Of a stretch of DNA of 64,000 bases, positions 56,458 to 64,000 are shown in pieces. Below the pieces are notes generated by a model that had not been told where the DNA came from, searched no databases, and saw only the letters and a list, made by a program, of their open reading frames with translations. The translations under genes were made by a program, and so were the position numbers. Positions within the stretch are counted from its first letter, which is position 1, and each line of letters opens with the position of its first letter. The stretch covers positions 1 through 64,000 of the forward strand of contig NZ_NBIU01000002.1 of assembly GCF_003245365.1 (NCBI RefSeq), in the 5' to 3' direction. Source of the stretch: Helicobacter valdiviensis (GTDB lineage Bacteria; Campylobacterota; Campylobacteria; Campylobacterales; Helicobacteraceae).

Positions 56458-58419
56458 TTGAAAACACAAGAATTTCAACCAATTATTAATTTTATTTGGA
56501 GTGTAGCAGATGATTTACTCCGCGATGTGTATGTAAAAGGCAAATATCGCGATGTAATTTTGCCTATGACTATTCTAAGACGCATTGATGTCCTCTTAGA
56601 GCCTACAAAAGAGCGGGTATTAAAAACCTACAATGCCTATAAAGATAAACTAGAAAATTTTGATAATCTACTTGGCGGGGATAAAGGGAGTAATTTAGGA
56701 TTTCATAATCATTCAAACTTTACCTTGCAGACACTCCTAAATGATCCTAAAAATATTAGAATAAACTTTGAAAACTACCTAGATGGCTTTAGTGAAAATA
56801 TAAAAGATATTATTTCTAAGTTTAAATTCAAAAATCAGCTTGATACGCTTGAAGAGGCAAATATACTCTATGGCGTGATAGAGCGATTTTGCTCGCCTAA
56901 GATAAACCTTTCTATTAATCCTATTTTAGATGATAAAGGAAAAATTATCCACAAAGGCTTAAGTAATCTTGGTATGGGATATGTCTTTGAAGAGCTTATA
57001 AGAAAGTTTAATGAAGAAAATAACGAAGAAGCAGGAGAACACTTCACACCAAGAGAGATTATCGAGCTTATGACACATCTTGTATTTTTGCCAGTTAAAG
57101 AGCAGATAAAAGAGGGGATTTACACTATCTATGATAATGCCTGTGGAAGCGGTGGAATGCTAACAGAATCTAAAGAATTTATCACAGATAGCCTAATGCA
57201 ATCAAAGGCAAGTATCCATCTCTATGGACAAGAGATAAACCCAGAAACCTACGCCATATGCAAAGCAGATATGCTAATAAAGGGCGAAGATCCAAACAAT
57301 ATCAAATATGGCTCAACACTAAGTGATGACAAACTAGGGAATCTAAAGTTTGATTTCATGCTTACAAATCCGCCTTATGGAAAATCTTGGGAAAAGGATC
57401 AAAAAGAACTAGGTGTAGATAGCAAGAAAACTTGCAAGGATTTAAGATTTCAAGTAGGTATTACAAGCAAGAGCGATGGGCAAATGATGTTTTTATTAAA
57501 TATGCTAAGCAAGATGAAGCCTTGTGAGGAAGCTAACCCAGAATCTCAAAAATCTAAAGAATCTAAAAATAGCAACTCCACACAAAGCAAGCTTAAAGGC
57601 TCACGCATAGCAAGCGTGCATAATGGAAGCTCACTTTTTAACTCTGATAGTGGAATGGTTGCCATTAGAAAACACATCATAGCAAATGACTATTTAGAAT
57701 CTATAGTCGCACTCCCTACCAATATGTTCTATAACACAGGAATTCCCACTTTTATATGGATTATCACAAATAATAAGCCAGAGCATAAAAAAGGCAAAGT
57801 CCAGCTAATAAACGCTACAAGTCCTAAATATTTCTCCAAGATGAAAAAGTCCCTAGGACAAAAGCAAAACGAGATGACAAAAGAGCATATAGAAAAAATC
57901 ACAGATTTATTTTTGAATTTTAGTGAAAATGAGGATTGCAAGATTCTAGATAATAGCGACTTTGGCTATACCAAAATCCTTATAGAAAAGCCAAAAAGCA
58001 CAGAATCTCTAAAAGATGATGAAAAATTTGCAAAACTAAAAGATAAAGACAAAATCCTACAAAAACTACAAGAGCTAGAATCTAGCCCAAAAGATTTCAA
58101 AGATAGAGCAGAGTTTTTCTCCTATCTTGGAGTGAAGCTAAAAAAGAGTGAAGAAAATCTCCTGCTAGATTCTGATAAAACCAACAATACAGAGAAAATC
58201 CCACTAAAAGTAGATATACAAAGCTACTATGATAATGAAGTAAAGCCTTATGTTTCAAACTCTTGGATGGCTTGGGAGAGTGCAAGTGTAGGCTATGAAA
58301 TCCTTTTTAACAAATATTTCTATACCTACACACCACCAAGAAGTTTAAAAGAAATTGATAGCGAACTAAAAGAGCTAGAAAAAGAAGTGCAAGATCTCTT
58401 AAGTGAGATTATACAATGA
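56458..58419 (+). CDS. hsdM: Type I restriction-modification methyltransferase subunit HsdM
   Basis: A 653-residue N6-adenine methyltransferase subunit. It has an N-terminal helical HsdM_N domain (about 1-150, with the VKGKYRDVILPMTILRRIDVLLE motif), GEHFTPREIIELMTHL, SAM motif I DNACGSGGM from residue 226, and catalytic NPPY from residue 304. A Ser/Lys/Asn-rich insert lies at about 358-380. TTG start at 56458 with AGGGGA upstream. The stop overlaps the hsdS start by four bases (ATGA). First gene of hsdM-hsdS-DUF4145-SIR2-like-hsdR. Confidence 0.94.
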   Translation: MKTQEFQPIINFIWSVADDLLRDVYVKGKYRDVILPMTILRRIDVLLEPTKERVLKTYNAYKDKLENFDNLLGGDKGSNLGFHNHSNFTLQTLLNDPKNIRINFENYLDGFSENIKDIISKFKFKNQLDTLEEANILYGVIERFCSPKINLSINPILDDKGKIIHKGLSNLGMGYVFEELIRKFNEENNEEAGEHFTPREIIELMTHLVFLPVKEQIKEGIYTIYDNACGSGGMLTESKEFITDSLMQSKASIHLYGQEINPETYAICKADMLIKGEDPNNIKYGSTLSDDKLGNLKFDFMLTNPPYGKSWEKDQKELGVDSKKTCKDLRFQVGITSKSDGQMMFLLNMLSKMKPCEEANPESQKSKESKNSNSTQSKLKGSRIASVHNGSSLFNSDSGMVAIRKHIIANDYLESIVALPTNMFYNTGIPTFIWIITNNKPEHKKGKVQLINATSPKYFSKMKKSLGQKQNEMTKEHIEKITDLFLNFSENEDCKILDNSDFGYTKILIEKPKSTESLKDDEKFAKLKDKDKILQKLQELESSPKDFKDRAEFFSYLGVKLKKSEENLLLDSDKTNNTEKIPLKVDIQSYYDNEVKPYVSNSWMAWESASVGYEILFNKYFYTYTPPRSLKEIDSELKELEKEVQDLLSEIIQ

Positions 58420-59732
58420 GAGCTTTTAAAGATAGCGGTATAGAATGGCTTGGGGAGATTCCAGAGTATTGGGAAGTGGTGAAAATTAAGCATATTGCCG
58501 AGAAATTGATTGGAGGCGGAACACCTGATACATCAATATCTGACTATTGGAGTTCAGATAAAAGCAATTCATATTTGTGGGTGTCTATTGAGGATATTAC
58601 TAAGTCAAGTTTTATAAGGGATACAAGTCGGCGTATTACTCAAAAGGGTTTAGAAGCATCGTCAGCTAAGATTATTCCACCATTTTCAATCCTATATTCA
58701 ATTTATGCGTCATTAGGGAAGATTGCATATTCTGATTTACCTGTAACAACAAATCAAGCCATACTTGCAATTCAACCAAAAAAAGAAATTTTTTATAAAT
58801 TTCTTTTTTATATTTTGCACTCAACAACGAAATATATTATTACACTTTCAAGCGCAACTACGCAAAACAATATTAGCTTGCTTATTGTTCAAAATCTTAA
58901 AATCCCACTTCCATCCCTAGAAGAGCAAAAAGCAATTGCGGATTTTTTAGATTCTAAATGCATGCAGATAACAAACTTCATAGAGAAAAAGCAAAAGCTC
59001 ATCACACTTCTAAATGAGAAAAAGCAATCCCTTATTAATGAATGCGTTACCAAGGGACTTGATAAAAATGTAAATTTCAAAGATAGTGGCATAGAGCATT
59101 TAGGAGAGATTCCAAAGCATTGGGAAGTAAGCAAAATTAAATTTGTGGCTTATGTTAAAGGCAGAATAGGTTTCCATGGATTAAATAGCAATGAGTTTCA
59201 GTATAATGAAGGAGCTTATTTGGTTACAGGCAATGATTTTGATAACAATGAAATCTCATGGGATAAATGTAGAAGGATAGGCGAAAAAAGATTCTATGAA
59301 GACCCAAATATACATTTGCAAAATGATGATTTACTAATAACAAAAGATGGAACTATAGGAAAAACAGCTATAGTTAAAAAATGCCCCAATCAAGCCACGC
59401 TAAACACAGGAATTTTTCTTGTAAGGGTTAGGGAAAAAATATGCTCTGTAAAATATTTATTTTATATTATAAATGCGCAATATTTTAAAGAATTTGTTGC
59501 TTTAAAGACTTGTGGTTCAACTATTAAGCATTTATATCAGTCTGATTTTCATGAGTTTAAATCCCCACTTCCGCCTATAGAAGAGCAAGAGCAAATCGCA
59601 CAATTTTTAGATTCTAAAATTTCTAAGATAGATAAAATCATAGAAAAAACCAAAAAACAAATAAAACTCATAAAAGAATACAAAACCACACTTATAAATC
59701 AAGCCGTTTGTGGTAGAATTGGAAAAAACTAA
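58416..59732 (+). CDS. hsdS: Type I restriction-modification specificity subunit HsdS
   Basis: A 438-residue specificity subunit with two target-recognition domains (about 1-165 and 217-395). Each is followed by a conserved helical segment (SLEEQKAIADFLDSKC and PIEEQEQIAQFLDSKI). Each half also begins with nearly the same sequence: FKDSGIEWLGEIPEYWEV at residue 4 and FKDSGIEHLGEIPKHWEV near 222. The tandem arrangement means two half-sites of a bipartite DNA target. The repeated starts are candidate points for domain exchange. The DNA sequence recognised cannot be read from the protein. Confidence 0.93.
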   Translation: MRAFKDSGIEWLGEIPEYWEVVKIKHIAEKLIGGGTPDTSISDYWSSDKSNSYLWVSIEDITKSSFIRDTSRRITQKGLEASSAKIIPPFSILYSIYASLGKIAYSDLPVTTNQAILAIQPKKEIFYKFLFYILHSTTKYIITLSSATTQNNISLLIVQNLKIPLPSLEEQKAIADFLDSKCMQITNFIEKKQKLITLLNEKKQSLINECVTKGLDKNVNFKDSGIEHLGEIPKHWEVSKIKFVAYVKGRIGFHGLNSNEFQYNEGAYLVTGNDFDNNEISWDKCRRIGEKRFYEDPNIHLQNDDLLITKDGTIGKTAIVKKCPNQATLNTGIFLVRVREKICSVKYLFYIINAQYFKEFVALKTCGSTIKHLYQSDFHEFKSPLPPIEEQEQIAQFLDSKISKIDKIIEKTKKQIKLIKEYKTTLINQAVCGRIGKN

Positions 59733-59759
59733 ATTAACTATAATTTTGGAGGTTAAATT

Positions 59760-60425
59760 ATGAATAAATACACTAAGCCATATTTTGAAGGAAAAGCGTT
59801 TAATTGTCCTCATTGTGAAGTATATTCAAGTATGAAATGGGATACTTTTTATGAGTGTACAAGCAGGGATATAAAACAAGTGGAGGGATATTCTTTTTTT
59901 GATTCTACTTGTTTTAATTGCAAAAGGAGTGTTATTTGGTATTTAAAAGATAAAAATGCAAAAATATTCTTTCCAAGGGAAGTTACTATTCCTCCTGAAG
60001 AAAATATGCCTGAAAATGTTAAAGAAATTTATGAAGAAGCATCTTTGGTTTTGGGTGATTCTCCTAGGGCCGCTTGTGCTTTATTGCGGTTGGCGTTGCA
60101 AGAATTAATGAAATATCTTAAAGAAAACATTGAAGGGTATAACGAATTAAAAATCGAAAATCTTAATCAAGATATTGAAAAAATAATAGAAATTGGAAAT
60201 TTTTATCAAGCTCAAGAGGCAATGATTAAAGAAGCAATGAATTCTGTTAGATTGATTGGCAATAGAGCTATTCACCCTTCAGAATTGGATATTAATGATA
60301 ATTTAGAGATTGCAAATATTCTTTTTGAAATGATTAATTTTATTATAGGAGAAATTATTACAAAACCAAAGGAAAGAGAAGAAAGACTTAATAAACTAAA
60401 AAGCGCTTTAGGTAAAAAACAATAA
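59760..60425 (+). CDS. DUF4145 protein with zinc ribbon, in RM operon
   Basis: A 221-residue protein. Cysteines 16, 19, 51 and 54 (CPHC...CFNC) form a likely zinc ribbon. From about residue 85 comes a helical DUF4145 domain: SPRAACALLRLALQELMKYL, then VRLIGNRAIHPSEL. The R...GN..aH core is shared by the family. DUF4145 proteins or domains often occur in type I restriction loci, with unknown role. It is 27 bases after hsdS and 14 before the SIR2-like gene, with its own ribosome site (GGAGG), so it is clearly part of the operon. Confidence 0.82.
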   Translation: MNKYTKPYFEGKAFNCPHCEVYSSMKWDTFYECTSRDIKQVEGYSFFDSTCFNCKRSVIWYLKDKNAKIFFPREVTIPPEENMPENVKEIYEEASLVLGDSPRAACALLRLALQELMKYLKENIEGYNELKIENLNQDIEKIIEIGNFYQAQEAMIKEAMNSVRLIGNRAIHPSELDINDNLEIANILFEMINFIIGEIITKPKEREERLNKLKSALGKKQ

Positions 60426-60439
60426 ATCAAAGGAAAAAT

Positions 60440-61465
60440 ATGGAAGATCGATTCTTGACATACGATGAAGTTTTAAAACAAACAGGTGAAAAAAGACACC
60501 TTCTTTTGGGAAATGGTTTTAGTATGGCTTACAATAAAGAGCGTTTTTCTTTTGCTAGCTTATTGCAAAGTGCTATTGATAAAGGCATCATAAAAGAAAA
60601 TTCAAAGATTCATCAAATATTTAAAAACAATAACACTAGCGATTTTGAAGAAGTTGTTAAAATTTTAGAAAATACTTCTAAAATTATACAAATTTATACA
60701 CAAGATGAAAAATTATGCAAGCAATTATTGGAAGATTCTAAAAAATTAAAACAATTTTTAGTTGATATTATCACAAATAATCATCCAGAAAAAATAACAG
60801 AAATTTCTGATGATAAATTTTTTTTAACTATAGATTTTATAAAAGAATACAAAAATATATATTCATTAAATTATGATTTATTGTTATATTGGACTACTGA
60901 AAAATTAAGAGAAAAAATAAAAAATAAGCAAATTCAAGATAGCACGAAAGTATTTATTGATGGTTTTTGCAATGGCAAAAATGGAAATGAAGTAGTATTT
61001 GATAACAATTCTCATGGCAATACTTGTTTTTATCTGCACGGGGCTTTACATATTTTTGATAGTGGAGATGAAATAATTAAAAAAACATATTCAAGAACAG
61101 GTAAACCTTTAAAAAGGCAAACTGAAGAAGAATTAAATAATAACAGATATCCAGTTTTTGTATCGGAAGGCACATCAGAACAGAAAAAAACAAAAATTAT
61201 TCACAATGCATATCTAAATCATTGCTATAAAAGTCTATGTGCCATAGATGGAGATTTAGTTGTTTTTGGGACAACATTAAAATCAAATGATGAACATATA
61301 CAAGATGCTATTTTGACAAGTAAAATTAAAAATATATATTTTGGGGTATCGGATTTAAACAAAGGACAGCAGGAGTTATTGGATTTTATTGAAAAAAATA
61401 ACAATTTAGAAAAAAATAAAAAGCAAATTTTCTTTTATGATTATAAAAGTGTGAAAATTTGGTAA
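60440..61465 (+). CDS. DUF4917 / SIR2-like protein, candidate NADase effector
   Basis: A 341-residue protein that I assign to the DUF4917 group with a SIR2-like fold. HLLLGNGFSMAYN at residues 20-32 is the nucleotide-binding loop. SLNYDLLLYW near 142-151 holds the conserved Asn, and FYLHGALHIF near 197-206 the conserved His-Gly. GDLVVFGTTLKSNDEHI near 268-285 is the late GxS/D segment. In defence proteins such as ThsA, equivalent Asn and His residues break down NAD. No membrane segment. It lies between DUF4145 and hsdR with 14- and 18-base gaps. NADase activity is inferred from motifs only. Confidence 0.75.
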   Translation: MEDRFLTYDEVLKQTGEKRHLLLGNGFSMAYNKERFSFASLLQSAIDKGIIKENSKIHQIFKNNNTSDFEEVVKILENTSKIIQIYTQDEKLCKQLLEDSKKLKQFLVDIITNNHPEKITEISDDKFFLTIDFIKEYKNIYSLNYDLLLYWTTEKLREKIKNKQIQDSTKVFIDGFCNGKNGNEVVFDNNSHGNTCFYLHGALHIFDSGDEIIKKTYSRTGKPLKRQTEEELNNNRYPVFVSEGTSEQKKTKIIHNAYLNHCYKSLCAIDGDLVVFGTTLKSNDEHIQDAILTSKIKNIYFGVSDLNKGQQELLDFIEKNNNLEKNKKQIFFYDYKSVKIW

Positions 61466-61483
61466 AAAATAAAGGAACTAATA

Positions 61484-64000
61484 ATGCCTAACTACCAAGA
61501 AAAAGATTTAGAAAACTTTATAGAATCTTATCTACTAGAAAATAATGGTTATGCAAAAAGAGTAAGTCAAAATTACGATAAGGCTTTGTGCTTTGATGAA
61601 GAATTGCTTATAAACTTTTTACAATCCACACAAAGCAAAGAATTAGATGAGCTAAACAAGCGTTTAGGAGAGGATTATCAAGATGAGATTTTAAAACAAA
61701 TTGCTTCTAAAATCACAAAGCAAGGTATTGTCAAATCCCTGCAAAATGGCATAGAAATACGCGGGATAAAGCTAAATCTAGCCTATAGAAAACCAAGCAA
61801 TAGCCTAAATAGCGATAGCGTAGAAAATTATAATAAAAACACCCTTTCAATCATTCGCCAACTTTATTATAGTAAGGAAAATCAAAATTCTATTGATATA
61901 GTGATTTTTCTAAATGGTGTGCCACTTTTAAGTATCGAGCTTAAAAACCAACTAAGCGGGCAAAATGTCTATAATGCAATAGAGCAATACAAAAAAGATA
62001 GAGATCCAAAAGAGAGGCTTTTACAAAATTGTATCGTGCATTTTGCACTAGATTGTGATTTAGCCTTTATGAGCACAAAGCTAGAAAGAGAAAAGACAAG
62101 ATTTCTCCCCTTTAACCGTGGGCTAAATAATGGTAGTGGCGAGATAGGCTTAAAGAGCGGTGCAGGAAATCCGCCAAGTGAGGGGCTAAAGAGTGCTTAT
62201 CTTTGGGAGAAGATATTAAGAAAAGATATTTTGCTTACGCTTATTTTTGATTTTGTAAAAATGATAAAAGATAAAGAGCAAGAAAAAATCATTTTTCCAC
62301 GCTATCATCAATTTGATGTGGTAGAAAAGCTTTTAGATGACGCAAAGGCTAATGGTGTAGGGAAATGTTATTTGATAGAGCATAGTGCAGGAAGTGGCAA
62401 GAGTAATTCTATTTCATGGCTTGCACATAATCTTGTAAGTTTGCATGATAGAGATTCAAAACCTATTTTTGATAGCATTATTGTTGTTACAGATAGAAAG
62501 GTGCTAGATTCTCAAATTAGAGAAAATGTAAAATCCTTTTCAAATACAAAAAATCTAGTAGAAGCTATCACGCATGGAAGCAGACAGCTAAAAGAGGCAC
62601 TAGAAGAGGGTAAGAAAATCATCATCACAACTATTCAAAAATTCCCCTATATTTTAGATGAAATCACAACCTTAAAAAGCAAAACTTTCGCAATTATCAT
62701 TGATGAAGCACACTCTAGCCAAAGTGGTGTTAGTGTGCAAAAAATGGGCGAGGCTCTTAGAGATAAAAGCCAAGATGAAGAAAAAGATATAGATGAAAAG
62801 ATTATAGAGATTATAAAAAGCAAAAAATTACAAAAAAATGCTTCTTATTTTGCCTTTACCGCTACGCCTAGGCCAAAAACATTAGAGATGTTTGGGACGC
62901 CTTGCAATGTAAATGGAGAGAAGAAGTTTATCCCTTTTCATCTTTACTCTATGAAACAAGCAATAGAAGAAGGGTTTATCCTTGATGTGTTAAAAGGCTA
63001 TACAACTTATAAAAGTTATTATAAAATCCTCTCTTCTATCAAAGAAAATCCTTTATATGATAAAAAAAAAGCTACTAAAAAGCTAAAAGCCTATGTGGAA
63101 AACCATAGAGATTCTATTGCTAAAAAGAGTGAAATTATGATTGATCATTTTTTCACTCATGCTTATAAGAAAATAGGAGCTAGAGCAAAAGCTATGGTAG
63201 TAACCAAAAGTAGAGAAAATGCACTTAATTATTATTTTGCCTTTAGAGAATATTTAAAGAGGAATTTTCCAAACTTTGAAACGATTGTTGCATTTTCTGG
63301 TGAGCTAAATATTAATGGTGAAACTTATAGCGAAAGTGCTCTTAATGGATTTAGCGAGAATGCTCTAAAAGAGGAATTTAAAAAAGATAAATATAAGTTT
63401 TTAATCGTAGCAGAGAAGTATCAAACTGGATTTGATGAGCCATTATTACATACCATGTATGTAGATAAAGCCCTAAGTGGTGTAAGTGCAGTGCAAACGC
63501 TATCACGCTTAAATAGAGTATGTAAAGATAAGGAAGATACTTTTGTGTTAGATTTTGTAAATTCACATGAAGAAATCGCAAAATCTTTTAGCACATTTTA
63601 TGAGCAAACTTATTTGGGTGAAAAAAGTGATGATGAAAAGATTTTTGAACTTAAAAGCAATCTTTTAGAATATGAAATCTATACACAAGATGAGATAGAT
63701 ACTTTTGTAGAATCTATTTTAAACAAAGAAAAAGAAAATATTATTCACACACAGCTAGATAGAATGGTAGAGCGATTTAATCAAAAAAGCGATGATGAAA
63801 AAACAGAATTTTATAGCAAGGCAAAAACTTATTTGAATAACTATGCGTTCTTAGCACAGATTTTGCCCTATGAGGATATAAACCTAGAAAAGCACTATAT
63901 TTTATTAAAGAAACTTATTGCAAAGATTTTTCCTCCAAGAATAGAAGATTTGGCAAAAGGGATTTTAGACAATGTGAGCTTTGATAGTTATCGTGTGCAA
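61484..64000 (+). CDS. hsdR: Type I restriction endonuclease subunit HsdR (3' end outside window)
   Basis: 839 codons from the ATG at 61484 (AAGGA upstream) to the window edge, still open. The N-terminal nuclease domain has a D...ExK set (SIDIVIFLNG, LLSIELKNQ near residues 140-152). The translocase part shows Walker A AGSGKSNS near 302, the DEAH box IIDEAHSSQSG near 405, FTATPRPKT and later motifs EKYQTGFDEP and LSRLNR. It cuts unmodified DNA after ATP-driven translocation in complex with HsdM and HsdS. It completes the RM operon after two non-RM genes. Confidence 0.93.
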   Translation, partial: MPNYQEKDLENFIESYLLENNGYAKRVSQNYDKALCFDEELLINFLQSTQSKELDELNKRLGEDYQDEILKQIASKITKQGIVKSLQNGIEIRGIKLNLAYRKPSNSLNSDSVENYNKNTLSIIRQLYYSKENQNSIDIVIFLNGVPLLSIELKNQLSGQNVYNAIEQYKKDRDPKERLLQNCIVHFALDCDLAFMSTKLEREKTRFLPFNRGLNNGSGEIGLKSGAGNPPSEGLKSAYLWEKILRKDILLTLIFDFVKMIKDKEQEKIIFPRYHQFDVVEKLLDDAKANGVGKCYLIEHSAGSGKSNSISWLAHNLVSLHDRDSKPIFDSIIVVTDRKVLDSQIRENVKSFSNTKNLVEAITHGSRQLKEALEEGKKIIITTIQKFPYILDEITTLKSKTFAIIIDEAHSSQSGVSVQKMGEALRDKSQDEEKDIDEKIIEIIKSKKLQKNASYFAFTATPRPKTLEMFGTPCNVNGEKKFIPFHLYSMKQAIEEGFILDVLKGYTTYKSYYKILSSIKENPLYDKKKATKKLKAYVENHRDSIAKKSEIMIDHFFTHAYKKIGARAKAMVVTKSRENALNYYFAFREYLKRNFPNFETIVAFSGELNINGETYSESALNGFSENALKEEFKKDKYKFLIVAEKYQTGFDEPLLHTMYVDKALSGVSAVQTLSRLNRVCKDKEDTFVLDFVNSHEEIAKSFSTFYEQTYLGEKSDDEKIFELKSNLLEYEIYTQDEIDTFVESILNKEKENIIHTQLDRMVERFNQKSDDEKTEFYSKAKTYLNNYAFLAQILPYEDINLEKHYILLKKLIAKIFPPRIEDLAKGILDNVSFDSYRVQ

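Overview
The window is low-GC DNA from a member of the Campylobacterota, most likely a non-gastric (enterohepatic) Helicobacter. The evidence is the futalosine-pathway gene mqnC sitting between bamA and an M16 peptidase-like gene, tatA-argS, fabD-mtnN, guaB-gatA and panB-ruvB pairs like those of H. pylori, a tmRNA tag ending in YAPAYAKAA, Campylobacter-type pglA/pglC, two Campylobacter-type globins, and three homopolymeric G tracts. The species is not decided by the sequence alone.

Layout. 1-1573 is the 5' part of a dCache chemoreceptor cut by the window edge. 1.9-15.9 kb holds housekeeping genes: a DsrE-like protein, a three-part LplT/PlsC/Aas phospholipid-repair fusion, tyrA, bamA-mqnC-M16-recG, rsmD, a degenerate receiver protein, a PHP phosphatase and a hotdog protein. 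16.0-17.7 kb is pglA-pglC. 17.7-21.6 kb is a nitrosative-stress locus: ctb, two unknown genes, a SLAC1/TDT channel, an NssR-like Crp/Fnr regulator and cgb, with NssR-like boxes in front of both globin genes. 21.7-26.7 kb has msrA with a terminal G tract and the operon tatA-argS-fabD-mtnN-sixA-yhcH. 26.9-29.2 kb has a cupin and a DUF485/ActP acetate uptake pair. 29.8-35.4 kb is the capsule export operon kpsM-T-E-D-S, whose last gene ends in a C tract. 35.5-38.1 kb has pldA and a DUF2130 gene with a perfect tandem repeat. 38.1-39.8 kb is decayed DNA with a G-tract mini-ORF and two chemoreceptor remnants. 39.8-42.5 kb has hypF and a CPDC thioredoxin. 42.8-45.6 kb is a mosaic duplicated locus of unknown proteins around a secreted protein with a GG motif. 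45.7-54.6 kb is yebC, guaB, gatA, ssrA, panB, ruvB, an antiporter and htrA. 54.8-56.3 kb is a Tat-exported sulfide:quinone reductase-like protein with a DUF2892 protein. 56.5 kb to the end is a type I restriction-modification operon.

The strongest candidate for an undescribed system is that last operon: hsdM-hsdS-(DUF4145)-(DUF4917, SIR2-like)-hsdR. Two non-RM genes, one with the hallmarks of a SIR2-like NADase fold, are tightly spaced between the specificity and restriction subunits. This suggests a restriction system with a built-in second line of defence. Second is the mosaic locus at 42.8-45.7 kb. There, near-identical gene ends flank unrelated middles, one copy is frameshifted, and a Sec-secreted protein with a bacteriocin-leader-like motif lies between the copies. 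All functional statements are from reading the sequence; no database search was run.
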